From positions 22,926,573 to 22,990,572 of the forward strand of contig NC_041003.1 in NCBI RefSeq assembly GCF_004193775.1: a stretch of 64,000 bases of DNA. Reading direction: 5' to 3'. Under the pieces are notes generated by a model, which made no database searches, was not told the origin of the DNA, and was given only the letters and a program-made list of their open reading frames with translations. This DNA comes from Glycine soja. Its lineage: Eukaryota > Streptophyta > Magnoliopsida > Fabales > Fabaceae. Below, piece after piece: positions 24,261 to 37,551 of this stretch (position 1 is the stretch's first letter; every line of letters begins with the position of its first letter). A program made the translations under genes and the position numbers.

Positions 24261-26530
24261 ATGGCATCTTCGTCGTCATGTTCATCAAATATTAAAATTA
24301 AGTCTGACCCGATCGATGGTGGTGACGTATTATGGATGCAAGCTAAGCATGTTTCAGCACATGTTTGGAATGGGGAAGAAGATAAGAAATTACACATCAG
24401 ACGAGTTGTCCCCACGTATCAAGGGGAAGAAGAAATACCAGAGGAAATTATTCCTCTACTTCGGCAATCTGGTTTTTATTGGATAATGAAGATGGACTAC
24501 CTAAAAATAAATGTGTCATTAATTACTTCCTTGATTAAAAGATGGAGGCCCGAAACACATACGTTTCACATGAGATGCAGAGAGTGTACGATTACTCTTC
24601 AAGATGTCTCTGTATTATTAGGTTTGTGTGTTGATGGGGCACCATTAATTGGTCAAACTAATCTTGATTGGGCTGAATTATGTGAAGAATTGTTGGGAGT
24701 CAGACCACAAGAAGGTGAACTTCAAGGCAATGTGGTTAAATTAAGTTGGTTAGCTCACCATTTTTCACAAATAAATAACCATGACGGTAACGTAGAACAA
24801 CTACAAAGGTTTACCCGTGCATGGATCCTTAGATTCATAGGAGGTGTCCTATTTGTTGACAAAAGCAGCAGCAAAGTTTCCCTAGGGTACCTACAATTTT
24901 TACGTGACTTTAAACAGTGCAGCACATATGCATTGGGACCTGCCGTGCTTGCTTTTTTATATAGAGAGATGTGCAGTGCCACCGATTACAAAATTAAATC
25001 AATCGGAGGTGTGTGCATCTTAATCCAAATATGGGCATGGGAACGATGCACGACTTTGGCTCCAAAGAAGACTCCTCCCGCAATAGAAAATAAACCACTC
25101 AGACACAGGTTAGTTTTTTTAAAAATAAGATTTCATTTGAAAATAATTAATAATGTAACGTGTTGCCACTGATGATTTCATATTTTTTTGTAGGTGGCTC
25201 CGACGTGGAAATCAACATATTGGCAATGATGATCTGATAGTTTTTCGTCGCAAATTGGATATCATGAAACGATATGAGGTAAGAAGATCGTAATGTATTC
25301 GTTAAATAATAAATAAAATGTCATGTTTAAGTGAAAATTAACAACTGTGTTATTGTATGCAGTTTCTGTGGGAGCCTTACACAACAACTGTTATGTCAGC
25401 GTTGCCTCCAATTTGTTTGGTTGGTAGTGTAGCATGGTGCGCGGTGGTGCCACTCATTTGTTTCCATGTTGTTGAGTGGCACCAACCCGATAGAGTGTTG
25501 CGACAATTTGGAATGCAACAACCTATTCCCCGAGTGTCCTTCGCAACCACTGAATATCCATGGCCTAACGCTGAAAGGCAAACAAGATGAAAATTGGCTC
25601 CAGCTGTTGGCCCTAATGATTAGTCAATGGAACAATCGAGCTGAGTTTAGGGTCGACGTTTATCCTCGACAAGAGGGTCTATTGAGTTTTAAATCCGACT
25701 ACATGGTCTAGTATAGGCATAAAACGAAGATGTTTGTTGACCCAAACAATGGAAACACAGCTACATTGGTATTTATTTCTTTTTGAATATTTAACTTTAA
25801 TTTATTTTTTAAAGCATGGCCATTAATTTCCTGACCCTAATAATTACAGGCTGAAGTTGCGGAGAGATTACAGTATATGGTGTCATCACAAGGGAGGAAC
25901 ACATGGACAGTTGATGATCTCGTGCCATATATGGAGAAGATAACGATTTTATCCAAAGAGCAAGAGTGAATCACTGAGCTTGTGGCACATGGTCCAGCAT
26001 CAGAGCATCGATTTTCACCACAAGAGTTTCACATGCTTCATTCAAGTGTTGAAACTCGGGGTTTTGACAGACGAAGGGAGGCTGTTGAAGCGCAAGAATT
26101 TTCCCAACAAATTCAGGAGCGTGGCCATGGAATGTATTACATGCCACCAGCATTTTCTTAGTATCCTTCACAGATGTATCAGTATCCGTTCGAAGGTCAT
26201 CACACTGATATGTCTGGAAGCGAACATTCATTTGGTGGTGTTGCGGAAACACATCCTCATTTTTCATGGTCGACTATGACCCCTTCGCAGCAACATGATG
26301 CCCCAATGGCAACACCTAACGCCCCATTAGCTCCGCAATGGAATGTACCCGGAGCAATACCTGATATGGGTGACTTATTAGGTGTTGATTTGTGTCACAA
26401 GTTTTCTACTGAGGCTGAGCAAGTAGAAGCGGGGAGACATCACGGCAGAAGAAATCCTGATCGTCAAGCGCAAAGATGGGATCTACCATGTGGCACATCC
26501 TCACGTCATCACGAACACCATAATGAATGA
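24261..26530 (+). pseudogene. Plant mobile domain (PMD/MAIN-like) gene of MULE A
   Basis: Four exons with GT-AG introns can be drawn: 24261-25108, 25194-25278, 25363-25768 and 25850-26530. The first encodes the plant mobile domain, including the WRPETHTFHMR region and the ITLQDVSVLLGL helix typical of MAIN/MAIL1 relatives. PMD proteins occur both as host nuclear proteins and as passengers of transposons; their biochemical role is unsettled. Exon 3 has a frameshift near 25580 and a stop near 25708, and exon 4 has a stop near 25966, so no full protein can be made. The tail encoded by exon 4 is rich in His, Gln, Pro and Met. Confidence 0.8.
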
Positions 26531-26576
26531 TTTTGATGTCTCTGTTTAAATTTGTTGTTGTATGGTTTGGGATTTG

Positions 26577-28005
26577 GGGCTTAGGGTTTATGGTTTAGGG
26601 TTTAGGGTTTAGGGTTCATGGTTCATGGTTCAGGGTTTAGGGTTCATGGTTTATGGTTTAGGGTTTGGGGTTTATGGTTTAGGGTTTATGGTTCATGGTT
26701 TAGGGTTTAGGGTTTAGGGTTTAGGGTTTGGGGTTTATGGCTTATGGTTCATGGTTTAGGGTTTATGGTTTGGGGTTTGGGTTTTAGGGTTTAGGATTTA
26801 TTGATGTGCCATCATTTTCTTCTTTTTTCTAAACCCTTTTTGCACCATTTTAATTACTGATTGGTCTTAATTGTCAATTAATCAGGCAGTTTTATTATTT
26901 GGGCTCATTTAGCTAATTTGATGTTTTTAATCAAATTTCAGGAATTAATGAAACATTGGGCTTAATCCGGATTTTGGTTATGGACTTGAAGAGGGAAAAT
27001 AAAGCAGCGCTTACCTTAGTTAATTTCTAATTAGGAAATTTCGCAATTTTATTTTATGTTGTTCAATGTTTATTTCGTTTTGGGCCAGAGTATTGTAATA
27101 GGGCCCAGTGACTTTGAGTGACTCTTTTTAAATAGCAGCCTTGGGATTCGTGAAGGCTATTCTGTTATGCTATTCATTATTCAGAGCTTTTGTTTTAGGG
27201 TTTTACGTTTTCTGCTTTGATGTTACTGTTCACGTAATGCAATTTTACATTTTCTGCTTCTAATTACAATTTCGTTCTTGTTTCTTCTTCTACTTTCAAT
27301 TTCGTTTCTGTCCCATTTATGTTTTTGTTCATTTACATTTCTATTCGTTTACGTTTCTGCTTCATGTTTTATTTACGTTTTCTGTTTGAATCTATGGAAG
27401 GCTAAATATTTTGGTGTTGTTTCCTTTTGAGGACGAAGCCCAGCTCTCTTTGAGGTTTCGTTTATAATGTGGTTTCCTGGCAGTTTTCCCTTCACCAGTT
27501 AACCCAAATTCGTGAACATTAATCAGTGCACGCTTCGTGTTCAATTAATTGCCTCTGAGCCTAACTTGTGTTCATGCTTAATGGACGAAGGGCTAACTGG
27601 TGTATGTGGTGCCTAATCACGTATTGACAACCCTAAGTTGATTTTCGCTTAGTAAATTGAAATAGGGTTGGATTAAGTGGTTAACTGTTAGGGACAAATT
27701 CTCCATGACCCAGGATAAGAGAATGGCTTCTGAATAAGAGAAAACAACCCGTTTTTAATATTAGTAGTTTCATATTCCAGTTTACTTGTTCTGCTCTTTA
27801 ATCACGAAACAAACAAACCCCCAACCGTTTCTGTTACTGCGCAAGTATATTATGAACATTTGGTTTGTCATTGCTCGTTGGGAAACGACCTAGGATCACT
27901 TCCTAGTTACTGCATTTTCATGTTTATTTGATTCAGGTATGGCCACGATCATTTATGCCTTAGGGTTTAGGGTTCAAGATTTAGGATTTAGGATTTAGGG
28001 TTAAG
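26577..28005. repeat. Degenerate telomere-like TTTAGGG array, split by a solo LTR
   Basis: Imperfect TTTAGGG units and variants such as TTTATGG and TTCATGG run from about 26577 to 26801, then resume at 27957-28005 after a 1.15-kb insertion. It lies between the convergent PMD and mudrA genes of MULE A. Confidence 0.85.
26802..27951 (+). mobile_element. Solo LTR (family S), copy 1, with TTTAT duplication
   Basis: This 1150-bp block starts TGATGTGCCATCA and ends CACGATCA, with TTTAT on both sides (26797-26801 and 27952-27956). TG...CA ends, a 5-bp duplication and no internal coding region fit a solo LTR left by recombination. A TTTTTAAATAGC sequence near 27124 could be its TATA box. An inverted second copy lies at 53131-54302. 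Confidence 0.88.
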
Positions 28006-28201
28006 AGGTCATCCCAATATGTCGCCAGCCATTAAGAGACTGCTACATTAAAAAATATGTAATGTAAAAAAAAAAAAAAACTAAAGTACACAAACGAAAA
28101 TAACTAATGTTACTAACCATCGGTTGCATTGAAGTAACAAACTAAATACATTGAAGACAACTTCAACCAATACAAGTCACTGATGTAACATACATAAATC
28201 A

Positions 28202-29560
28202 ATTAAATGAACAACTTCGATGCTCAGATTGCATTGGACATTGACGCCTGTTGTGCCCTTCTGCTCCACATCTACTACATTTTTGTCGGTGCTCAGATGG
28301 TTCGACCCAATCCATCTCATTCCTTATCCTTGTTGATCTTGACCAACCTTTCGCACGAATCGTAGTTGGGTCAGGGATAAGTGTCCATGCATCATCAGAA
28401 GGAGGAATTGCCGCTTCATTCCCAAGAGGCCACCAATGTGTGGAGTAAGCTTTTAAGATGTGCTCATTTGTGTAAACAACATCTATATATTGGTAGTAGT
28501 TCATGCTCACGTAACCACAAGTTGCAATAATGTGTGAACATGGATAGTGACTTTCCAGGAATCGGTTATTTTAGACAAAATTGCTCTCATATAAAAAGGG
28601 CAAGGACACTCTACGCTTTTATTCGAGCAACAAACGGCATACTTGTTCGATTTGCTATCAACAACTTTGAAACTTTGATGCACCGTCATAACATATTGTT
28701 TCAGTGCATTTTTGACCGCATCTTTACTATCAAAATCCATGCCAACATATAATTCTTGCCCCACATTAAAACTCGATGGCAGCTCCAAACTGCAAATGTC
28801 CTCCTCATCAGGATGACTCTAGTTGATATTGTTATAATGCAAAGCATCATTCCAAAAAGGATTTTGAATTGGTTCTACACCTAATCGTTAAAAACAATAT
28901 TTCATGTCAAGATCACAAAAACAACTTATTTACCATTAAATACAATTGTCATAAAATGATAAATGTATTCACCTATGTTTTTATTTAATAAATTATACCT
29001 TCTGTTGGGTGAACAATTCTTACTGGTTGAATCATGTCGATGACTTCATCATCTGTATCAGATATATCGTCAGCACTATTATCTTCCTCTAAAGACTCTT
29101 CAACGTATGAGTTAGAAACAAGATCATCATTATCATCTTCATCACCATGTAAGTTGCTTACATTTCTTGGCGGTTGCAACTCATTATTAGATAAATTATT
29201 TCCACATGATGTAAGAGAATTTACAGAATGAAACATAGAACCACCAACCACATCCTTTTCTATGTACAATTCCAGAACTGACATTTGATCTTGTTGTTGA
29301 AAACTTTTGATTATGGTTTCAACATCTTCATCATCACAAATTTGCAAAGCAACATATTTTCCTGAAACTAAAAATCTACAATTGATAGCATAAATAATTT
29401 CATTATTTTCTAACTTTACCTTATCTCCATTTTTTTTCAAAGCATTAAAACTAATTCAACGTTTAATCTGAATCACTTTTTTACTGCCTTCAAAGATTAC
29501 ACCATCATTCTCTTCATATACCCTTCCATTGAAATACAACACTGTTGTAACCAAATTCAT
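28202..29560 (-). pseudogene. mudrA-type transposase of MULE A, catalytic core deleted
   Basis: The gene begins at the ATG 29560. Exon 1 (to 28999) encodes the acidic MuDR N-terminal region and carries a stop at 29456-29458. Exon 2 starts at 28880, has a stop near 28820, and encodes the MuDR DNA-binding domain with the start of its Cys-rich segment. Near 28540 the sequence jumps directly into the C-terminal SWIM zinc finger (CSHIIATC in another frame), followed by a CX2CX4HX4C knuckle (CSRCGAEGHNRRQC). The DDE catalytic domain normally between these is gone. The two joined pieces are out of frame, so no transposase can result. Confidence 0.8.
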
Positions 29561-30782
29561 GATGTATCTACAAAAACAATATTTTAAATAATTAATCATA
29601 ATAAATGAATTCAAAATAAATAAATCTAATCACAAAAAACATCTTTACTGAAACTTTGCATCAAAACTTTATTCTTAAAAAAATTATTAACTTCAAATAA
29701 ATATCATGACAGAAAACTCAAAAAACTTAAACGATTTCAACGTAGTAATTTTAAAGGCAGAATAAACCATCAACCAAGTTATTATTATAAATAATTAATC
29801 TTAACAATAAAAAATAAAAAATACTACGAATACATTAAAATAAATATGATGACAGAATCTTAAAAGTAGAAATTTAAAAAGCCACGAACAAAGCATCAAA
29901 GAACGCTTTCAAAGTAGACATTTTAATTACATTACAAAGCATCAACGAAGTTATTATTATAAAGGCACACGAAAAAAACATCAACGTCGAGCTAATCTAA
30001 TTAAAAAAATACTACAAACTTCATATTGAAAATTTTTTCCGAACTCAAAATAGTTACTTCAAATAAATGTCATATCACAAAATTCTTTTATTTTAAACAC
30101 GGTTAAAGTTGAACGCTCATAAATTTTTAATACACAAGAACAATGCATCAAGACCAACCTAATTTAATTAAAAAAATACTACAAACTTTATATTAAAATT
30201 TTTTCCCATACTCAACATAGTTACTTGAAATAAATATGATGCCCCAAAATTTTTGGATTTTAAATACAGTTGAAGTTTAACTTCAAGGCTCATAAATTTT
30301 TAACACACACTAACAAAACATTAATACCAACCTAATCTAATTAAAAAAATACTACAAACTTCATATTTAAATTTTTTTTCCCACTCAAAATACTTACTTC
30401 AAATAAATATGATGTCATAATTTTTTTTTTATTTTAATCAGACTTCAAGTTCAAGCCTCAGAAAATTAAAACATATACGAACCAACAAGAAGTTAATTTA
30501 ATTAAAAAAATAATATAAAATTCAAATTCAAACTTTATTCTGAACTCAAAACAATTACTTCAAAAAATAAATTTGATGGCACACACTTATTTTGATTCTG
30601 AACTTTGAAGGCTTGAAGGATCAGGAACTTATAACTGCTGCAGAAGGCAAATTTGGAAGTTCATAAATTTTTTAAAATGCACACGAAATCATAGGAGGAA
30701 GAAGCAGCTATTTAAGCTGAACGATGTCGCCAACGGCTTTGGCGTAATCCACCTATATCGCCAATGGTTTGGCGTAATGCAC
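29561..30782. other. AT-rich 5' region of mudrA in MULE A
   Basis: No coding sequence. Three or four loosely repeated blocks of about 180 bp contain AATTAAAAAAATACTACAAA (for example near 30000, 30165 and 30340), suggesting an old subterminal tandem repeat. Confidence 0.6.
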
Positions 30783-31107
30783 ATAGCCTGCTGCTAGTCT
30801 CTGAAGATGCTCTGAAGCCCTAGCCTCTGCGCCCTAGTCACTGCGCCTCTGGACTGCTGCACCAGTCCATGGCTATGTCGCCACTGCGTCTTGTGAGACT
30901 AGGAACAACTCGCCAGTTTAATTGGCGAGACCAGCTGGCATGAAATCGCCTCTGGTGCTGGCGAGTCCACTGCCACGTGGACCATCCGTGGAGGACTCGC
31001 CATTCCGGCTGGCGGCATGCATTCGTCCTATGTAAAAAACAACACCATCCTAGAAATACTTTCAAAACAGCACCATTCTGGGAATTTGTTTCTAAAACAA
31101 CCCTTAT
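30783..31107 (-). repeat. Right terminal inverted repeat of MULE A
   Basis: The reverse complement matches 22109-22430. The right edge reads CAACCCTTAT. The match extends as far inward as a shared CAGTGACTAGGG motif. Confidence 0.85.
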
Positions 31108-31742
31108 TAAGGCAATTTGCCAAAGGGAGAAGTAGATTATGAGACCTTCACTTTTATATGTAAATTTGTGCGGAAAAGTCGGTTAGAGTCGTTAGACGGT
31201 TTCAGTCACATGACTCTCATGACTTATGTGTGGGTTATGCATTCCATGATTACTCATATGTCGGTATTCATGTTCCTAAGTTATCGTTCTAGGAGGTCCT
31301 CATACCAAGGAAAGTTCTCAGTTTAAGTGGACCCCGAGATACTACTCCAGAACAATAATAAAGATTCAAGGAATAATAACCTTTTCAAAGATTTAGCTGA
31401 GAAGCTATATGTAATAATTATGATAATAATTAAAAATTAAATTAAATTGTGAGTGTAATTCACCAAAAAAATAATCATGTGTGCATATATTGATGTAGAA
31501 CATGTTTTGCTTTATTGTCACTCTTTGTATAGCCCTTGGCCGTCATAAAAAAATAGAGTTGATCAGTATAAAATCTTGTTGACTCTAAGAAATTGATTAA
31601 CAATACAGAAAATCTTATTTTGATTGAGAAAGTGGAGGTGTGTTTTCTTTCGATATACTGAATTTATCTGTAAAAATAACAATATTTTCTTTGACATGTA
31701 CAATTTTTTTTCATAGATTTACACGAACATCTAACCTCTATG
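31108..31742. other. Intergenic DNA between MULE A and the phosphopantetheinyl transferase gene
   Basis: No gene recognised. The proximal part is presumably the 3' untranslated region and downstream flank of the minus-strand gene that ends at 31743. Confidence 0.6.
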
Positions 31743-34700
31743 CTAAAAATCAAATGCTTTTTGTAAAATTGAAATAAGTTGTTCTACATCTAGTTTAACA
31801 ATGCCTACGTTTGGAAGATGAAGACCTAGAGTATATTCCTCTTCAGTAAAGTCCACTTTCTTCAATGTTGTTTTGTAACTAGTAGTAGCTGATATTGGGT
31901 GAACTCTCGCAATTGAAACCTGTAAAACGAGAAAATAAGCATAAGGTACAAATATTTTAAAAAGCTGATGCATTAATTCATAACAGTGAGAGACAGACAT
32001 GAAAGTTACTGTTGTAGCTGTTAGAAATGTAATAGAAATCCATTTGTGTCTTCATCAAATAGCTCAAGCTTTTAGGATATGTTATGCTATGAGAGCCTAA
32101 TATTTGTTAAGATCTCATATCGGTTAGATATATGCCCAAAATACTCCTTATGTTGACTTTGGAAATCCTTCCGTTTCGAACTAGCTTTGTTATTCAGCAC
32201 TTATACCAGTTTAAATTCCAGCAACATGGATGTCTTTGCAATAGAAATCTAAAATACTAATGTTGTAGAACTGTATGATCCATCATTCAGTAGATGCAAA
32301 AGGAAAATTTATGCCACAAATTTGTAAGAGAATACCAGATTTTAACTTCATGGATGAAAAAGGAATGACGTGGTTTTGCAGAAAAAAACTTAAAAACCAT
32401 ATGGAATTTCATGTGATTGAAAAAAACTGAAATAACTGACATAAAGGTACCGTAGGGGATTTATACTCATAATGGTCAAGGTGTAAAGAAGTTGATGAGG
32501 AACTTAGTAACCTACACAATGTCTATCCCCGAGTTCTAACAACCAAAATCTCCACTCTGTCATGGTCTTCCCATCCACTTTAGCTGATATATTTGTCCAT
32601 CTTGTGTGAGAAAATTCCACTTTATTCAGCCCTCCAGTAAGTCCACTCCCTATAGCTTTAACATATGCTTCTTTAAGGCTCCAATGCCTGCAAAGTAAAT
32701 GCACCTTTGACTTTCAGCATGGCCTGTCTTCAGTTCAAAGAACCGTTATACATTGTAAAAATTCTACTTTTTTGACAGATAAAAATACATTATCAGATCT
32801 GACACTATCACATATTAATATATAAATTAAACAATTTCAGAGACCATCTTATGTTCTGCATTATATAGTAATAAAATATTCAGGTTCTTTCTTTGCCAAA
32901 TTTTGTTATATACGGATAATAAAATTGGACAGGAGCATAAAATCATAAGTTAAAATTATTGGGCATTTTCATAACACCTATATGGAATGAAGCTAGGAAG
33001 CACAGTAAATACTTTCGCTGATGCCATTTGTTGAGATGCCTTCACTTAAAGAGTGCAGTGATATTCTTAAAAAATGCTAGCAAGCAATTTATTATTCAGA
33101 TATTGATAATTGGTTGTTGGAGTGTTAAGTGTAAGTGAAAAATCTTACATTGGATAAGAAAAAGCAAGTTGAACAATATATAAGTGGCTACTGACAAGGT
33201 ATACACCTAAAATGCCTTTAGATTTTGGGTTTCTTGCGGTGTCTAGTTTAGTAGTCCACCTGAGTTGTATTGTTTTTTCTTGGCCCATTGATGGAGATTT
33301 CCCAATGCTTCAGCTCCCCTCACGTCCCAACATTGGTTTCTTTCCAAACAAATGACAATATTAGGCTTTTTTTGGGTTTACACAAGCATGTGCTAACTTT
33401 CGAGGGAATTGAATTTTAACTCAGTAATTAATTTATTTCTGATAGAAAAAAAGAAGTTTTATTAGAAAGAAAGGAAGGAAGAGATCACTCTAGAGAGGAT
33501 TAGATTCATTCCATAACAGATAATACAAAAAACAACTCAAAATAAGAAAATCTCAACAATGAAGCATAGCTACCTACTTCTGCATGCTGGAACAACAGCA
33601 TCGAGAGGAATTAAATCTATATTACATGAAATATTTTCAATTTAACTATTCCTCGACAACAGGTAAAGTATAAACACATCATACCTGTAAAATTCCGTCA
33701 ATACATCATTCAAAGTGCCTGAATTGACTATGTTATCCCATTCCAGACTTGAAAAGTATGATGAGAAGAATTGAATGAATTCTGTAGTTGTTTCTCCCTG
33801 TGGAACATCATAGGAGACAATGTCTACCCCAACAAGACATACAGGTTCAGATGCTATGGCCACATAGTCACCATGATGAGATACATTGAAATTAAAATTT
33901 GGGAATCTAAGATCAAATTTATCATAATCCTGAAAGACAATAAGGGATAAACATATAAGTAAGGCTAACCCATGAATAAAAAAATAACATAAATACATGG
34001 TTAAGGAAACAAAAATTGAGTTTGTTATTCAACACATTAATATTACATATTTTATTATTTTTATTCTTTTTTTACTGTATATTTGCACTAAAGATATCTC
34101 CCAGTCGACAATTGAAAACTAATTCCTTTCGTGGTATAAATTGTATAGATCACTGAAGTGGATTTTACTTCTAACAAAGCATTTGTTATACACATAAGCA
34201 AAGTTTTAAATTATACTATTATAGTCGTCGTTTTGTTACAATCCTTGATATTTGCCAGAAATTGTGCAAAAATAACGTTAATGCAGCAACAATTGTGTTC
34301 ACAGAGAGCCAAAACCTTAATTACAGCCCCAACTGTGATTGGGGACTGTTTTTTAAAACCTTGTACATGAGCATGCTCTAGGGACCTAAATATCTGTCAG
34401 CTACACCAGGCTTAGTTGGTATTATTGCTCATCTATGATGTTACAGGAAATGATCATACCAAATAGGGTTTGCCTTCCAAAGTTCGTTTTATGACAATGT
34501 CAGGAAATGGAATTTGCAACACATCATGGACAAGAACATACTGAAGCATGCGGCTAACAAGTGCACGTTTCCTATCTTCCATTTTAACAAACCTACCAAT
34601 GCACAAGTACATCTATCAGTCAAAGGATCCATCAAAAACCATTTTATAAGTTTATCAACTGAACAAGAAGCTATCTCAAAAGTCAAAACCACTTGAGTTT

Positions 34701-35506
34701 ACTTCAAGTGAGTGCCAAAACGTCATCATTGTATGCAGTAAACAGGTGAAAAACAACAATTTTTTTCCTACAAGTTAGGAAACAGACTCTTCTGGGTATA
34801 TTTGGAAATGAGTTTTTAAAGGGAAAAAAAGAAAAGAAGGAAAGGCAAAGAAAAATATTTTTGAATTAAGAGAATTACATAATAGAGATTTGCTTAACAA
34901 ATTATAACTCCAAATTTTCAAAAATTCAATCAATGTATAACTTGCTAATATACTCCTAAAGATGTAAGTTAGCAAATAACGTTGATTTTCTTAAATTACA
35001 ACATTGTCTAAAATTCGAAACTCTGTTCCCCAAGCTGTGAAGGACACCCCACCCGCTAGATCCAATCCTCATTTGTATCTATAAAAAAAATAAGTTAACG
35101 TATGTTAACATATCCGTATATAATATTTATAAAATTAAACAAAAGACTGCAAATTAAATTTACATTAATTTATCATTTTATTTTTTTATTTTAAAGTTAT
35201 CAAATTAAAATCAAAGTTTTATGACTCTCCCCTCCTTCATTTTCACCTCTGAATAAATTTCAATTCCTAAACATAGTCTTTAAAGCGCAAGACTTGACCA
35301 CTACAATTGATAGAAAAAACATTGCATTAATATAAAAAGTGCTTATGTCTGTATAATCTAACAGAATGAATTGAATGGGATAGAGAGAACCTGGTAACCG
35401 AGGAGTGCTCGTGGAAAGGAAGGAGGGAGAGAGCGAAGGAGAAGTGAGAGGGGTGTGGGTCCCACTTTGATATGTCCACTACCCATCTCCTCACGCCTTC
35501 TTTCAT
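31743..35506 (-). CDS. 4'-phosphopantetheinyl transferase, five exons
   Basis: This enzyme moves the phosphopantetheine arm of coenzyme A onto a Ser of acyl- or other carrier proteins. On minus the exons are 35506-35391, 34592-34460, 33929-33685, 32687-32516 and 31919-31743. All introns are GT-AG and the exons join to a clean 280-residue frame. Family motifs: NVSHHG around residues 98-103, VGVD at 116-119 (metal-binding Asp119), and WSLKEAYVK at 167-175 with Glu171 and Lys175 of the catalytic centre. Length and motifs fit the Sfp/AASDHPPT-like group. I see no clear transit peptide, so cytosolic or mitochondrial location is open. The start is the ATG before the RRWVVDISKW segment. It is the only clearly intact host gene here. 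Confidence 0.9.
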
Positions 35507-36828
35507 TTTCAACGCACACTTTATCCAATAGAGTGGTGGTTCGTCTGAGTAGAACAGAACCAGGGGAGAAAATTTCAACGGAACCTCATCTAAAATCTAA
35601 ATAATAAAATATCCTTTTTATTAAAGAGAATACATAATACGAATAGTCTAAAAAATATATATTTTAATTTAATTATGAATTGTCAATTTTATAATCATTA
35701 TTTTAAAGGACATATAAAAATAATATGTAAAAAAAATCAATAATCAATCTATTGAATTATTTATGATTTTTTAATATGCATTTAAGACACTTTAACTTTT
35801 TTTATAATATTATTATTTAATTTATGTTGCTTAATGTTATGGGAGATAATCTCTATCTTACATCTTAAGTCAGTATCATTTGTACTCAAGTAACAATTGT
35901 TAGGAGGGATAATATCAATTCTACATCTTAAATTAGTATCACTTGTATCAAATGACACTTACTTAAGGATAATGGTCATGGGAGATAGTCTTGAGTCTAT
36001 ATCTTAAATCAGCATCACTTGTACCCAAAAGATAATGACTTAGGGACAATTGTTATGGTATACATCTAGACTATGGGCAATCCATTACAAGCTACCCCTT
36101 GTGTAAGTGTACTATATTACCCCAACTGTATATGATAGAAATATGGTATCTTAAAGTAAAGAATAAGGTATATCTCCTCTCCCTTGAATACAATGCCTAA
36201 CTTGTAGAACTTCAAGGGTATGTACCTCACTACCACCCAACACCCAAAGGCCACAATTCTCTAAAAAATGACAAGATTCTCTCCCTGCACCTCCCCTCTT
36301 ACTTATAGGCAACATGCCTCAGTTATTTCTTTAACCAACTAACCTAACTAACTAATTAATGGGTATCTAACAATATTTGTTTACCCAACAAGGAAAATTC
36401 TAAAACTGATGCCATTTGATCGTGTGATGAGTAAATTGTTTCTAACCTTGTGCCAATTTCAAATAAAAAACAAAAATAGTACAACTGTTTAGAATAAAGT
36501 ACTACTGGACCAGGATCCTTTATAGTTACGAAACAACTGCACTTCTTATAGCTCAACAGATCCCAACCATTCCTACAGGTCAAAATATAGATCCAGTCCT
36601 ATTCCTCCCCATTATTTAATTAAGATGTAAAGCATAAACACATGTAATCAAGAAAGATACTTAAAGTTAAACATAAATAAAGGAACTATAAGAACTCCAA
36701 AAAGTCCAAACAATGATGACTACATTAAATCTTGCATAAAATTTTTAAGAGAACATATAGATATTAAATTACAACACTCAACACATTAGTCTTGGTCCAC
36801 ACTCATTCTCTGACATATTTCTGCTTTT
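35507..36828. other. Upstream region of the phosphopantetheinyl transferase gene
   Basis: This holds the expected promoter and 5' untranslated region of the minus-strand gene. I see no other gene. The part around 35850-36050 is a short tandem repeat. No TATA box is obvious enough to call. Confidence 0.55.
35836..36047. repeat. Three-unit tandem repeat, about 62-77 bp per unit
   Basis: Units begin near 35836, 35898 and 35971. Each contains a version of ACATCTTAAATTAGTATCACTT followed by GTAC- or GTATC-like sequence. The units differ by substitutions and small gaps, so the repeat is old. Confidence 0.75.
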
Positions 36829-37494
36829 CAGTGTTATCAAATAGCGGCCATGGCAGTGCCATGGCGCAATAGCGTGGCGAAAATTTGAAAAAACGCCACC
36901 TAATAGCGGTGGTGTGGCGAGTTGCGTATGGCGGCCGCCATAGCCATGGCGGTCATGGCGGAATAGCGGGTTTTTTTTGTGTTTTTTCCGCGGTAGGTGT
37001 TGCGCTGACCCGACCCAACCCTACCCAATATTGTATTGCAAAAGCGCAGTGGGGAAAACGCACAGTACAGAACACAACAGCACGACCCCGCACCCAGCAG
37101 CGACGACCAAGCACACGACGCACGGACGGCGGCGGCGACAACGACGCTATAGTCTGCGACGGACGGCAACGTGGTTCTGTTTTTTTTTCTTTTTTTGTTG
37201 CTGGTGTTTTTTTTCTGTTTGACACCCCTTTTATTTTTGGTTCTGCATTATTATTTTTTTCTGTTCACCCCTTTTTTTTTGTTCAGCCCTTTTTTTATGA
37301 TATTTTTGTGTTTGACACCCCTTTTTCTGTTTTTTATGCTTGTATCCTTTTGTTATTTTGAACTCTTGAATAAGTTTATTTGGTGTTGGTACATGGTTAT
37401 TGTGTGAACTCATGAAACTTTTTTAGTTTATTTGAATGCAATCCATTGTTTTTTTTTTAATTTTTTTTATATTTATTTTTTATCTATTGTTTTG

Positions 37495-37551
<57 letters not shown>

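Larger units (their letters stand above)
22109..31107. mobile_element. MULE A: Mutator-like element with PMD and mudrA genes
   Basis: The element is bounded by long imperfect terminal inverted repeats of about 320 bp (22109-22430 and 30783-31107). It contains a PMD gene on plus (24261-26530) and a mudrA-type transposase gene on minus (29560-28202), converging on a telomere-like array. Both genes are broken, so the copy is non-autonomous. I could not find a 9-bp target-site duplication. The outermost bases are uncertain because the two sides diverge just beyond AGGGGTTGTTTT / AAGGGTTGTTTT. Confidence 0.8.

Noticed and set aside
22100..31120. A 9-bp target-site duplication for MULE A
   Set aside because: The flanks of the best-supported ends do not match. 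Shifting the ends by a few bases gives only weak similarity, so none is claimed.
36885..37407. Phe-rich and Arg-rich open frames inside the hAT element
   Set aside because: They are homopolymer-driven, overlap on both strands, and show no transposase motif.
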